Source of the DNA: Paraclostridium hominis
GTDB taxonomy: Bacteria; Bacillota; Clostridia; Peptostreptococcales; Peptostreptococcaceae
Direction of reading: 5' to 3'
NCBI RefSeq assembly: GCF_014306135.1
Contig: NZ_JACRWD010000010.1
Coordinates: forward strand, 1-46,854
Length of the DNA stretch: 46,854 bases
Shown one piece after another: positions 31,131 to 40,912 of this stretch; positions within the stretch are counted from its first letter, which is position 1; every line of letters starts with the position of its first letter. The translations under genes were made by a program, and so were the position numbers. The notes under the pieces were generated by a model. It did not search any database. It had not been told where the DNA came from and saw only the letters and a program-made list of their open reading frames with translations.

Positions 31131-34100
31131 ATGAGGAAAAAAATATCAGCAGTATTGGCCATGTCTATAATAGCTACAAACGTTTCACCGGCAATAAATG
31201 TATACGCTAATGAAGTAGTAAAAAAGAAAGCAGTAGCAATAGAGAAACAAGTATCTAAAAACATGACTGTTACTGATTTCAAAATTAAGAACAATCCTAA
31301 TTTTGCTAAGTACAATGAATTGTATAGAGTTGGGGTACAATCTATATCAAACAATGGAAGGAGTTATCCAGGAACTAAAATAGAAAATGCTATAGATGGG
31401 AAACTTGAAACACATTGGGAGACATTCACTAAAAATGATGAAACATTTAAAAATGAAGTGACTGTGGAATTTAAAGACATAGCCGAGATAAACAGATTAG
31501 CTTACGCTACAAGACAAGATGGGGCTAAAGGTAAGGGATACCCTACTAGTGCAGAGATATACGTTTCAGAAAGTGAGACAGGGGAAGACTTTAAACTAGC
31601 AGGAAAAGTAGAAGGAAGTAAAGCAACAGGTGGAATGGTAGAATTTAAATTTGACACTGTACGTGCAAAGAGAGTTAAATTCAAATTCGTAGAAGCGCAT
31701 AACGAGTGGGCAAGTGCCGCAGAGTTTTGGTTCTACAAAGAAGATAAAACTCTAGACAAGATGGAAAGATTATTTACTAATGCAAATATGAATGAGGTAA
31801 GTAAAGAGTTTGCAACTACTGAAGCATTAAACGCTTTAGAGAAAGAAACTGAAAGTCATCCATTCCGCGAAAGCTTTAAAGAGTATATAGATAATGCAAG
31901 ACTTGTTTTAGAAAATAAAGAAGTAAACTTTAGTGAAACTAAAGTATCTAAATTGTTAGGGTATGGAACCCCTAACCAACAAGCTTATGATGAAAAGTTT
32001 AAATTAGGTAATGAGCATATAGCAAATACAGAAGTTAACGGTGGAATGTACCCTTCAACTAAAATAGAATATATGTATGATAATAATCCTAATACACATT
32101 GGGAAACAAACAGAAGTAATGGAAATGACTTCACTAACGAAGTAACATTTACTTTTGATGAAGTGCAAGAGTTAGATAGAATAGCATTATTGCCTAGAAG
32201 TGGAAACCAAAAGGGATTCCCAACTAAGTACGAAATATATGCTTCTGATACTACTAAGGGAGATACATTTAAATTAGTATCTAGCGGTACTGCAAAGGTT
32301 ACCACTGACTTTATGCAATTTAAATTTAACCCTACAAGTTTTAAGAGATTGAAGTTTGTATTTAAAGAGTGTCATATGGGTAGACCATTTATATCTGAAG
32401 CTAGATTTTATAAGCAAGATGCTTTATCCGAAAAGATGGAAACATTATTTACTGATAGCAATAAGAACAAAGTAAATCCTGACTTCGGAACTTTAGATAA
32501 ACTTACTGTTTTAGAGAACGAAGCAAAGGTACATCCTTTATATAGTCAATTCAAAGAGGATTTAGATGACGCTAGACAAGTATTAGAAGGTAACGAAGTA
32601 ACTTATACAGAAGCAAAAGTTTCTAAGTTCAAGGCTTTTGGAACTGAAGAGTTAGCTAAATATGATAAGTTATATAAGATAGATAATAGTCATATAAAGA
32701 AGATAACTACTAATGGTAGTCATTGGGCAGACAGTACTATAGGTAAAGCTATAGACGGTAACCCAAATACTAACTGGCATTCTAATGCTAGAAACAATGA
32801 GAACCATACAAACGAAGTTATAATGACTTTAGACCAAATAAGAACGTTAGATAGAATAGTTTATTATTCTCCTAGAGATAGAGGTTTCGCAGAGAAATTT
32901 GACATATATACTTCTAAGACTACTGCAGGTGATACATTCACTAAAGTAACTAGTGGTAGTGCTACAAGAACTAGAGACTCTATATCTATAAAGTTTAACC
33001 CAACTCAAGCTAAGAGAATTAAGTTTGTTTATAAGCAAGGATACGAAGGTTGGGCTTTAGCGTCAGAGTTTGGACTTTATAAACAAGATGAAACTATGGA
33101 TAAGATAGATAGATTATTTACTGATGCTAGTATGAGCGAGTTAAGTGAGGAATTTAGAAGCACTGAAGCACTTAACACTTTAGAAGAAGCCTGTAAGAAA
33201 CATCCATTCTATAATGACTTTAAAGAGGATTTAGAGAATGCTAGAAATATTTTAGAGCAAGAAGAGATAATAAGTGGAGGTGCGACTACTAAGTCATTTA
33301 AGCATTTAGATAATAAAAAGTATATAGAAAAATTTAGAATTCCTTATAGTAACATAAAGAGGATAACTAATAATACTGGTCAATATGCAAATCAGACTAT
33401 AGATAAAGCGGCAGACAATGACATAAGTACTTATTGGGAAACTAATAAGCATAACGATGAAAATTGGAGCAATGAGGTAACAGTTGAGTTTGTTAACCCA
33501 ATAACTATAGATAGATTGGTTTATGGTGCTAGACAAAGTGATGCTAAAGGTTTCGCACAAGAGTTTGAGATTTACGGTTCTACAACTAGCAAAGGTGAAA
33601 CATTTAAGTTAGTTGCTACAGGTAAAGCCGACAAAACTAAGGACTTAATAGAAGCGAAATTCCAACCTACTAAGTTTAAGAGAATAAAACTAAAGTGGAC
33701 TAAGGGTGACCAAAACTGGGCTACTTTAAATGAAATAATGTTCTTTAGAAAAGATACAGTTTCAGATAAGGTTAACAGTATATTCACAAATGAATTAAAG
33801 AATGAGTTAACTCCAGAATATAATAACTTACCAGCTATTGAGGAATTAGAAAAAGAAGTTAACACACATCCATTAAAAGCAGAACTTATGGAAAGTATAA
33901 ACATGGCTAAAGAGTTAATCAAGAATCCTGAGAGTAATAAAGGTCATGTTTATGAATTAGAAAGCAGAGGAGACGCTATAAAGGAAAGTCAAAAGAGAAA
34001 AGTATGGAACTTTAGAGATTGGCAACCTACAGGCTTAGCAGTTAAGTCAGGAGAGAAAATAACTGTTTATGTTGACACAGAGCCAGGTGAACCTGTACCT

Positions 34101-37100
34101 AATTTAGTTTATAAGCAAATGGATAGTAGACATAATGGTTTAAGAGATATCAGATTAAACAGAGGTAAAAACGAAATAGTGATACCTGAAGTCGAAGCAG
34201 GGGACTTAAGACCTGGAACACCATTAGCAGGAGTTCTATACGCTTACAACCCTTATACTCCAGACCAACAATCTAGAAAACCTAAGATAAGAATAGTAGG
34301 TGGTGTAAGTTATCCTCAATTCATAAAAGGTGTAACTACTGATGAACAAGTAATGAAAGATTTACGTGAATACAATAAGAAGTTAGAGAAAGACCCTAAG
34401 TTACCTGATGTATTTGAAGTGGTTAGTGATAAAGCTTTTGTAAACGTTAAAGCGACATACGCTTTAAACTGGTATACTGAGCATAATAAATTACCTAGCT
34501 ATACTGCAGATAAATCTGATGAAGTAATAAAGGAAGCAATGAAATTCTGGGGATTTGATGGTTCTAAAGACATACACTCAGACTTTAACTTTAGATATGT
34601 AACTATGCTTAAGAACTTAGATGGTGGAGCATTCATGAATGCAGGAAACGGTATAACTGGATATAACTTTAACGAACAGAATGGAGCTTTAAATGTAAAT
34701 ACTGGTTGGGGATTCATGCATGAATTAGGACACAACCTTGATACAAATAATAGATCAATGCCTGAGATAACTAATAATATTTTACCTCTTCATTTCCAAA
34801 TGATTAAAGGTGAAGCTAGTAAGATATCTCAACAAAATTTATGGGAGAGTAAAATATTCCCTAAAGTAAGTAAAGAAGATTATTCTAACAATGAGTGGTA
34901 CCCTGCAAGTGACACTAGTTCATTAACTCATATGGCACCATTATGGCAATTACAACTATATGATAATACATTCTGGCCTCGTTTCGAGCAACAATTTAGA
35001 GAAAGAAACATAGGTGGCGGTGACTGGAATAACAAGCATGAAGCTTGGGCAGTTGTTGCATCAGATGTTCTTCAATTAGACTTAAAAGAACATTTTGCTA
35101 GACACGGTTTCTACGTTAATGAAGAAACTGCTAAGCATATGGCTCAGTACAAAAAGCCAGATAAGAAGTTATGGTATATAAATGACAATAAGTATCTGAA
35201 CAAAGGTGAAGGTTTCAATAATGAGCTAGATTGCAAAGTTAAAGTTAAGACACAAGAGAATTCTGTTAAATTAGATATATCAATAGATAAAACTAATGCT
35301 AATAGTCTTCTTGGATATGAGATACTTAGAGATGGTAAAGTGATAGGATTTACTACTAAAGATACTTTCACTGACACTAACATAAATTCAGGTACTAATC
35401 ACGAGTATAAAGTAGTTGCTTACGATACTCAATTAAATCCTTCTGAAGGTGTAGGCGTTAAGGCACATCAACCTGTATTAGAAACAGTGGGAGGGCTTAC
35501 ATTAGCTTTAGGAGAAAATTTCAATGCTTTAGATTATGTTAAGGCAACTGATTACAATGGTAATAAGTTAAAAGACATTAAGGTAACAAGTGATGTTAAT
35601 ACTACTAAAAAGGGTAACTACACAGTAACTTATGAGGTAACTGACAATGATGCAACTTCTAAAGAAACAATGAACGTTAATGTTGTTAGTAAATATGATT
35701 ACTTATCAGATAGTGAGTGGAAGAGTGAACATGCCGATTGGGGTAAACCTTCACGTAATAACTCTATAAAAGGAAGAACTTTAGGAGAGATTAAAAACTA
35801 CGATAAGGGTATAAGATTACATGCTAACGGAAATGTTGTTTATGATTTAGGTGAGCATAACTATGATAACTTTGAAGTTAAAGTTGGAGTAGACATGAAT
35901 ATTGAGGCTCAAAATAATTCAAGTATAACTTTCAAGATTGTAGGCGATGGAAAGACTTTAGCAACAACTAAAGTATTAAAGCATGCGGATAATATGCAGT
36001 ATATAAATGTTCCTGTAAAAGGAGTTAAAGAACTTAGATTAGAAGTTAATAATGGTGGAAACGGAAATACTTCAGACCACGGTATATTTGTAGAACCTAA
36101 ATTAACAACTAATAATGCTAAACCTGAATTAACTATACCTAAATCTCAAACTGTTAAAATTGGGCAAACTTTAGAAGATGTGGTTGGAACTTATAAAGCT
36201 ATAGATGCAGAGGATGGCGATATAACTGGTAATGTAGTTGTTACTGGACAAGACAAAGTTAACTTTAATAGAGTTGGTAACTATACTATAACTTATTCTA
36301 TAACTGATAAGGATGGTAACAAAACTGAAAAGAGCAGAGTTATAAGTGTTGTAAATCCTGAAGACTTTAGATATCTATCTGATTATGAGTGGAAGTCTGC
36401 TACTAAAGGTTGGGGTACTATAGGTATAGATAAGTCAATAGATAAACGTGAAATAACTCTTACTGGAGAAGATAACCAACCAGTAGTATATAAGAAGGGT
36501 ATAGGTACTCATGCACATTCTGAGATAGTTTACGACTTAACAGATAAGAACGTTAATATGTTCAGTTCATTTGTTGGTATAGACCGTGAGATGTATAACG
36601 GGCCTGCAAGTGTAGAATTTAAAGTTTATGTTGATGGAGACTTAGCTTATGATAGTGGTGTAATGCATGCTAGAGATGCTCAGAAGTTTGTACAAGTAGA
36701 TTTAGCAGGTGCTAAAGAGTTGAAATTAGTAGTAACTAACGGTGGGGACGGAATAGGTTCAGACCATGCAGACTGGGCAGATGCTAAGTTATACTTCGTA
36801 AATAATGATAGAGTAGATAAATCAGATTTAACTAAGACTATCGAAGATGCTAAGAAAATAGAGAAAGATAATTATACTGACGAAAGCGTTAAAGCTTTAG
36901 ATGGAAAGATAGCAGAAGCAGAAGCTTTATTAAAAGAAGAAAAACCTAGTCAAGAAGCAATAGACAATATGACTAGTGCATTACAAGAAGCAGTTAAGGC
37001 TTTAGTAGAGATAAACTTAGAAGAAGTTGTTAGCATACCTGATAAATATCTGGTTAAATCTTTAAGTAGTACTTTAGGTAAAGAGGGTAACTTTACAGTA

Positions 37101-37538
37101 GGTGATATGCGTAAGTTAACTAAACTTGATATTGGTTATGGTGTAGAAAGTCTTGAAGGATTACAACATGCTAAGAACCTTGAAAGTATAGTTGGTGAAC
37201 GTAACGAAGTAAGAGACCTTAGACCACTATCTGGGTTAACTAAATTAAAAGAGGTTAATTTCAGAGAGCAGTATGTTGCAGTAGGTGAGTTAACAGTTGT
37301 TGACGGTAAGCTTAAAGTTAACACAGAAGCATATAATAGACAAGGTAAGAATATAACAACTAAAGTATCTTTAGTAGCTAAAGATGGAACTATTGTTAAA
37401 GAGCAAGGTTTAGATGGAACAACTAAAGAAGTTGATTTAGATGTTTCTGGTGTAGAACCAGGATACTATGGAGTTCATGTTGCTTACGAAGACAGTGAAA
37501 TAAGTGGTATATTAATATACATGACAGGAATTAAATAA
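31131..37538 (+). CDS. Secreted M60 family (enhancin/mucinase-like) zinc metallopeptidase, multidomain
   Basis: 2135 residues from the ATG at 31131 (GGGAGG upstream). The signal peptide (about 1-26) ends in NVYANE. Four repeats follow, each an F5/8 type C carbohydrate-binding domain (THWET, NTNWHS and STYWET signatures) plus a helical linker (MERLFT...HPF), to about 940. The M60 domain is about 945-1390, with HELGH at 1197-1201 and a downstream Glu in NKHEAWAVV. Then come an Ig-like region, two NPCBM-like domains (YLSDSEWKS and YLSDYEWKS), a further Ig-like HYR-type module, a FIVAR-like helical pair (about 1900-1965), and a leucine-rich-like tail. There is no LPXTG, so it is released. M60 enzymes cleave mucin-type O-glycoproteins. 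Coding DNA is visibly less AT-rich than its surroundings, suggesting transfer. A c-di-GMP riboswitch controls it. Confidence 0.93.
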   Translation: MRKKISAVLAMSIIATNVSPAINVYANEVVKKKAVAIEKQVSKNMTVTDFKIKNNPNFAKYNELYRVGVQSISNNGRSYPGTKIENAIDGKLETHWETFTKNDETFKNEVTVEFKDIAEINRLAYATRQDGAKGKGYPTSAEIYVSESETGEDFKLAGKVEGSKATGGMVEFKFDTVRAKRVKFKFVEAHNEWASAAEFWFYKEDKTLDKMERLFTNANMNEVSKEFATTEALNALEKETESHPFRESFKEYIDNARLVLENKEVNFSETKVSKLLGYGTPNQQAYDEKFKLGNEHIANTEVNGGMYPSTKIEYMYDNNPNTHWETNRSNGNDFTNEVTFTFDEVQELDRIALLPRSGNQKGFPTKYEIYASDTTKGDTFKLVSSGTAKVTTDFMQFKFNPTSFKRLKFVFKECHMGRPFISEARFYKQDALSEKMETLFTDSNKNKVNPDFGTLDKLTVLENEAKVHPLYSQFKEDLDDARQVLEGNEVTYTEAKVSKFKAFGTEELAKYDKLYKIDNSHIKKITTNGSHWADSTIGKAIDGNPNTNWHSNARNNENHTNEVIMTLDQIRTLDRIVYYSPRDRGFAEKFDIYTSKTTAGDTFTKVTSGSATRTRDSISIKFNPTQAKRIKFVYKQGYEGWALASEFGLYKQDETMDKIDRLFTDASMSELSEEFRSTEALNTLEEACKKHPFYNDFKEDLENARNILEQEEIISGGATTKSFKHLDNKKYIEKFRIPYSNIKRITNNTGQYANQTIDKAADNDISTYWETNKHNDENWSNEVTVEFVNPITIDRLVYGARQSDAKGFAQEFEIYGSTTSKGETFKLVATGKADKTKDLIEAKFQPTKFKRIKLKWTKGDQNWATLNEIMFFRKDTVSDKVNSIFTNELKNELTPEYNNLPAIEELEKEVNTHPLKAELMESINMAKELIKNPESNKGHVYELESRGDAIKESQKRKVWNFRDWQPTGLAVKSGEKITVYVDTEPGEPVPNLVYKQMDSRHNGLRDIRLNRGKNEIVIPEVEAGDLRPGTPLAGVLYAYNPYTPDQQSRKPKIRIVGGVSYPQFIKGVTTDEQVMKDLREYNKKLEKDPKLPDVFEVVSDKAFVNVKATYALNWYTEHNKLPSYTADKSDEVIKEAMKFWGFDGSKDIHSDFNFRYVTMLKNLDGGAFMNAGNGITGYNFNEQNGALNVNTGWGFMHELGHNLDTNNRSMPEITNNILPLHFQMIKGEASKISQQNLWESKIFPKVSKEDYSNNEWYPASDTSSLTHMAPLWQLQLYDNTFWPRFEQQFRERNIGGGDWNNKHEAWAVVASDVLQLDLKEHFARHGFYVNEETAKHMAQYKKPDKKLWYINDNKYLNKGEGFNNELDCKVKVKTQENSVKLDISIDKTNANSLLGYEILRDGKVIGFTTKDTFTDTNINSGTNHEYKVVAYDTQLNPSEGVGVKAHQPVLETVGGLTLALGENFNALDYVKATDYNGNKLKDIKVTSDVNTTKKGNYTVTYEVTDNDATSKETMNVNVVSKYDYLSDSEWKSEHADWGKPSRNNSIKGRTLGEIKNYDKGIRLHANGNVVYDLGEHNYDNFEVKVGVDMNIEAQNNSSITFKIVGDGKTLATTKVLKHADNMQYINVPVKGVKELRLEVNNGGNGNTSDHGIFVEPKLTTNNAKPELTIPKSQTVKIGQTLEDVVGTYKAIDAEDGDITGNVVVTGQDKVNFNRVGNYTITYSITDKDGNKTEKSRVISVVNPEDFRYLSDYEWKSATKGWGTIGIDKSIDKREITLTGEDNQPVVYKKGIGTHAHSEIVYDLTDKNVNMFSSFVGIDREMYNGPASVEFKVYVDGDLAYDSGVMHARDAQKFVQVDLAGAKELKLVVTNGGDGIGSDHADWADAKLYFVNNDRVDKSDLTKTIEDAKKIEKDNYTDESVKALDGKIAEAEALLKEEKPSQEAIDNMTSALQEAVKALVEINLEEVVSIPDKYLVKSLSSTLGKEGNFTVGDMRKLTKLDIGYGVESLEGLQHAKNLESIVGERNEVRDLRPLSGLTKLKEVNFREQYVAVGELTVVDGKLKVNTEAYNRQGKNITTKVSLVAKDGTIVKEQGLDGTTKEVDLDVSGVEPGYYGVHVAYEDSEISGILIYMTGIK

Positions 37539-37546
37539 ATATTAAC

Positions 37547-37582
37547 AAGGGGGATCTAGTGAATAATATCTAGATCCTCCTT
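37547..37582 (+). terminator. Terminator of the M60 gene
   Basis: AAGGGGGATCTAG pairs with CTAGATCCTCCTT (one mismatch), and a T run follows after a short gap. Confidence 0.75.
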
Positions 37583-37708
37583 AAATATAATTTTTTTCTG
37601 ATTTTAACTTAAATTTTTTTATTAAATTCAGCATATTAATTTCATAATTTCATCTTATATTTAATAAACTGCTTATGTTACTTAATATTGTATTTTCAAG
37701 GTTTATAC

Positions 37709-37754
37709 ATTATTTAATAAACATTAAATATATATTTAATGTTTATTAAATAAT
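37709..37754. repeat. 46-bp perfect palindrome
   Basis: ATTATTTAATAAACATTAAA and TAT are followed by the exact reverse complement. Every base is A or T except one C on the left arm and the matching G. It lies between two convergent genes, and AT-rich TTTAATAA boxes continue to about 37810. It may be a plasmid maintenance site or a binding site; plain terminator use is unlikely, since it is nearly pure A/T. Confidence 0.85.
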
Positions 37755-37862
37755 AATTAAATATTTTTTTAATGTATTTTTAATAATTATTTAATAGTTT
37801 ATATATTTTTTATCTTCTTTATTAAACCTAGTAAAAATAGCATTCATTAAATACTTTTACAA

Positions 37863-38525
37863 CTAAATTATATATGCATCTAAAAAGCCTTTATCTTTGG
37901 CTAATTTAACTTGATTCATAGCATTATTTTTATCTTTATATGCACCAATACAAACTTTATATAAAGTATCATTTGTAGGTAATTCTAATTCAAGTAACTT
38001 TATTAAATTATTTCTAATTGCTAAAGCTATAGCTTTGATATTATCATTAACATTTAAACCTTTTTCTGCATCTATATTAGATATAAAATCCACTTCAATT
38101 AAAGATGCTGGCATTTTAGTATTTTTTAAAACTGAAAGCTCTTTGCTTAATTTAACTCCTCTATTTTTAGTATTAAAAATCTTTGAAATATCTTCACATA
38201 CTCCACTAGAAAACTTATTTAATTTATCATTTTCATTTGAATACTGCCAAACCTCAGCACCCCTAACACTCTTGTTTTTACTTGAATTAATATGAATAGA
38301 TAGAAAGTAATCTGCTTTAAAATCATTTGCAATTTTTGCTCTTTCATTAAGTGAAATATGTCTATCTGATAATCTAGTAAACTTAAAATCTAAATCATAA
38401 CTTTTTAGTAATTCATTAAGAACCTTTCCTATAGCTAAAACTATATCTGCTTCATTAGTTTTGTTTTGTCCAACTGCTCCTGGATCACTTCCTCCATGAC
38501 CTAAATCAATAACTAGTTTTTTCAT
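37863..38525 (-). CDS. N-acetylmuramoyl-L-alanine amidase (Amidase_3 type)
   Basis: 220 residues from the ATG at 38525 (GGGGAT upstream). Zinc and catalytic residues: His in DLGHGGSDPGAVG, Glu in NEADIVL, His in YFLSIHINSS, and the catalytic Glu in MPASLIEVDFIS. The last 33 residues (YKVCIGAYKDKNNAMNQVKL) are the start of a SPOR-like domain that is cut short. It cleaves the amide between muramic acid and the stem peptide. No signal peptide is present, which matches phage-like lysins or spore enzymes released by lysis. It lies beside rep on the same strand. Possible uses are cell lysis with the YvrJ-type holin-like protein or cell-wall remodelling; neither is shown. Confidence 0.9.
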   Translation of the reverse strand: MKKLVIDLGHGGSDPGAVGQNKTNEADIVLAIGKVLNELLKSYDLDFKFTRLSDRHISLNERAKIANDFKADYFLSIHINSSKNKSVRGAEVWQYSNENDKLNKFSSGVCEDISKIFNTKNRGVKLSKELSVLKNTKMPASLIEVDFISNIDAEKGLNVNDNIKAIALAIRNNLIKLLELELPTNDTLYKVCIGAYKDKNNAMNQVKLAKDKGFLDAYII

Positions 38526-38686
38526 AAAATCCCCTTTCTACTTATCTCCCAATTTATTCAATTTATATTTGTAAGTTAATTATAAAATTTAAAAAGTGAT
38601 TTTTTTAATAAAAAGTAAAATATCTTGATTTTGTAAATAAAAAATTGAAAAAAATAATTTTTCTATAAAAATAGCCAAAAATATAA

Positions 38687-38714
38687 GGACTGTAAAATAA
38701 AAATTTTACAGTCC
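38687..38714. terminator. Hairpin after rep
   Basis: GGACTGTAAAAT and ATTTTACAGTCC form a perfect 12-bp stem with an AAAA loop, 36 bp after the rep stop codon. Confidence 0.8.
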
Positions 38715-38749
38715 CTATTTCTAAACTTTATTTAACTTATGTATTTGTC

Positions 38750-39865
38750 CTACCAATACTTATCCATCTCATGTTTATGTTTTAAATCTTCTTTTTCCTC
38801 TAACTTATACTCTTTTATCTTATTATCCAAAGTACTTTTAAAAAATTTATATGAAGTAGCTTTTATAGTTTCTACATCATCTTTGTCAAGAGTTATCATA
38901 ACAGCATCATCAAAAGCTTTTTCCATATACTTATTTTTAAAATCAATATCTTTAAAGTCTTTTTTGAAACTTCTTAAAGTTCCCTTTGTAAACAAACTCT
39001 CATCAGGTACAAAAACATCAATTGAAACTTTATCGTCACTATTGTCTTTAGATTTAACTTCATTATAATCAACCTCTTCTATAGTAACTGCACTTTCCTC
39101 TAAGTCAATGTCTTTTGAAATATCTTTAATAATCTCAATATCTTTAGTAAAATACTTTCTCTTATCCAAATCTTTAACAATAAAATCAATAGAATCAACT
39201 TTTCTACCAACCTTATTTTCTTTTATATCTATTTCAAAAAGCTCTGTGTCGTTAAGTTCCTTTATAGCAGGAAGTATAACCCTTCTTTTAAAGTTAGCAT
39301 ACTGAGGATAACTATTTTCAAGCATAAGATACATCTTAATATCATCAACTGTGTAGTTAATAACTTGCTTAGTTCCTGACCAAATTCTAATTAAATCATA
39401 TAATCTTTGAGCATTGTAATTTTTTAAACTAAACAACAATGCCAAATTGGCAGGAGTGTACCCTGTTTTTAAATATTGATCTAATAAATCATAGATTTTC
39501 TTAGGACTATCAATTCTAAATATTTGAGTTTCCTCGTCAAATTGATATCCAGATATAAAATTATACTGACCCCAAACTAATTTATCATTTTTCTTTTTTT
39601 CCATAAAAAATATACTCTTTTGCATAAGCCCAGATAAATATTCACTTATCTTTTTTACAGTCCTATCATTAGTTCTTTTTATTATGTCTTTAAACTCATC
39701 ATAGTGTATGTAACAACTCATAGAACCATCATAATCCTTTTGAAGTTTGTATAATATCAATAAAAATATTCTATTTTCATTTAAAGATAAACTATATTTT
39801 GATTGAATTAATACATTATTTTTCATTAGTATCTTAGGATTTTTAGTATCAGTTAAATTATTCAT
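38750..39865 (-). CDS. rep: Rep_3 family plasmid replication initiator
   Basis: 371 residues from the ATG at 39865, which has GGGGGAG upstream; the longer frame opens with TTG 39877, which overlaps that site. Two winged-helix domains are visible: the first from NVLIQSKYSLSLNENRIFLL through RTNDRTVKKISEYLSGLMQK, the second from NYNAQRLYDLIRIWSG to YANFKRRVILPAIKELND. A long charged C-terminal region follows (to about 371), beyond the family's usual 220-300. It binds the iterons upstream to open the origin and presumably represses its own promoter through the inverted repeat at 39916-39947. This gene is the best single reason to call the molecule a plasmid. Confidence 0.92.
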   Translation of the reverse strand: MNNLTDTKNPKILMKNNVLIQSKYSLSLNENRIFLLILYKLQKDYDGSMSCYIHYDEFKDIIKRTNDRTVKKISEYLSGLMQKSIFFMEKKKNDKLVWGQYNFISGYQFDEETQIFRIDSPKKIYDLLDQYLKTGYTPANLALLFSLKNYNAQRLYDLIRIWSGTKQVINYTVDDIKMYLMLENSYPQYANFKRRVILPAIKELNDTELFEIDIKENKVGRKVDSIDFIVKDLDKRKYFTKDIEIIKDISKDIDLEESAVTIEEVDYNEVKSKDNSDDKVSIDVFVPDESLFTKGTLRSFKKDFKDIDFKNKYMEKAFDDAVMITLDKDDVETIKATSYKFFKSTLDNKIKEYKLEEKEDLKHKHEMDKYW

Positions 39866-39915
39866 ATTCTCCCCCAAATATTAAGTTCTTAAATCAAAAT
39901 ATATCATGTCAAAAT

Positions 39916-39947
39916 AAAAGTGTCAATTTTATCAATCTGACACTTTT
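39916..39947. promoter_or_regulatory. Inverted repeat in the rep promoter (operator)
   Basis: AAAAGTGTCA and TGACACTTTT are perfect inverses with a 12-base spacer. They carry the TGACAC core of the iterons, as in Rep_3 plasmids in which a Rep dimer binds inverted half-iterons to repress rep. Confidence 0.85.
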
Positions 39948-39951
39948 GTTG

Positions 39952-40078
39952 CTATCAAAGTGACACATTTGATTATCAAGTTGACATATTTAATTATCAA
40001 GTTGACACATTTAAATTATCAAGTTGACACATTTAATTATCAAAGTGACACATTTCGTTATCAAGTTGACACATTTAA
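39952..40078. repeat. Six iterons (replication origin)
   Basis: Six direct copies of TTATCAAGTTGACACATTTA start at about 39952, 39973, 39994, 40016, 40037 and 40058, a 21-bp period with one 22. Copies 1 and 5 read CAAAGTGACAC instead of CAAGTTGACAC. Confidence 0.93.
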
Positions 40079-40080
40079 AC

Positions 40081-40648
40081 AACCCAACATTAGTATTTCC
40101 AATACTTTAAACCATGTCTAAATACTATTAAATACTTATAAATACTTTTTTTAAATACTAGTAAAGACTAGTAAAGGTCTTTTTTCTTATCTAATCTGAC
40201 CTATTTTTATAGATAAACATCAAATAAATATACATATAAAAATTTTATAAAATTGATACTGTTATCAAAGTGTTATATTTAATAGTTCCATATATATTTA
40301 ACTAACAGAAAATATCATTTTAGAAAATAAAAGAATTATAATTGCCAAATCCATTTAATACCTATCAAATAAACACACAAAAATACCCCGTAAATTAGCT
40401 TGTACGAGGTTTAATTGTTATTTTTGACCATTTATATTAAAAGATAATTTTTTTACCTTTATAGCGCTAATATTTTCTTAATCTAACACAAAAGATTTGA
40501 TTTATATTTGAACTTTATCTTGTTTTTAATATTAGAATATATTTTTTTGAAAAATAATCCTCAAATATATTTTAGGACTTAAAAGAATTAAATTACTACA
40601 ATGAAATTAATCAATTGATTAAAAGTAAAATTAAAAGGGGGTTATACT
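40081..40648. other. AT-rich region beside the iterons, probable origin opening region
   Basis: About 570 bp without a gene. It holds ACTAGTAAAGACTAGTAAAG at about 40167 (direct repeat of ACTAGTAAAG), an imperfect hairpin at about 40384-40412 (ACCCCGTA with TGTACGAGGT), and otherwise long A/T runs fit for strand opening. No promoter for the next gene is obvious. Confidence 0.5.
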
Positions 40649-40888
40649 ATGGCAGATAATAGATTATCTACAGAAGTATCAGAAACAAAAAATTACTCAA
40701 CACTAAAAATTAAATTTGATTGTGGTTTAAATGATGATGGAAAAACAATAGTAAAATCAAGAAGTTACTCAAATGTAAAAGCAAGTGCAGCATCTCTTGA
40801 TGTGTTAAACGTAGCAGAAACACTAATATCACTACAACAGCATGATAAACTTTCAATAATAAAGTTAGATAATACTGAGTTAAATTAA
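40649..40888 (+). CDS. DUF1659 family small protein
   Basis: 79 residues from the ATG at 40649 (AAGGGGG upstream). The pattern LKIKFDCGLNDDGKTIVKSR with SYSNVKASAASLDVLNVAET and the ending LISLQQHDKLSIIKLDNTEL fits DUF1659. The family is common in Bacillus and clostridia and has no known role. It opens a three-gene cluster with DUF2922 and YvrJ-type genes, a recurring set. The protein is soluble, with beta-strands. Confidence 0.87.
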   Translation: MADNRLSTEVSETKNYSTLKIKFDCGLNDDGKTIVKSRSYSNVKASAASLDVLNVAETLISLQQHDKLSIIKLDNTELN

Positions 40889-40912
40889 TATAAACTATAG
40901 GAGGAATAGAAA

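Noticed and set aside
31502..35383. Several minus-strand frames of 60-116 residues inside the M60 gene
   Set aside because: They are shadows of the peptidase coding strand, without ribosome-binding sites or known patterns.
39952..40078. CRISPR-like array
   Set aside because: The 21-bp units are directly adjacent without unique spacers and lie before a Rep_3 gene, so they are iterons.
40081..40648. Additional small gene in the origin region
   Set aside because: No frame with start, ribosome-binding site and reasonable composition was found. The stretch is best read as origin sequence.
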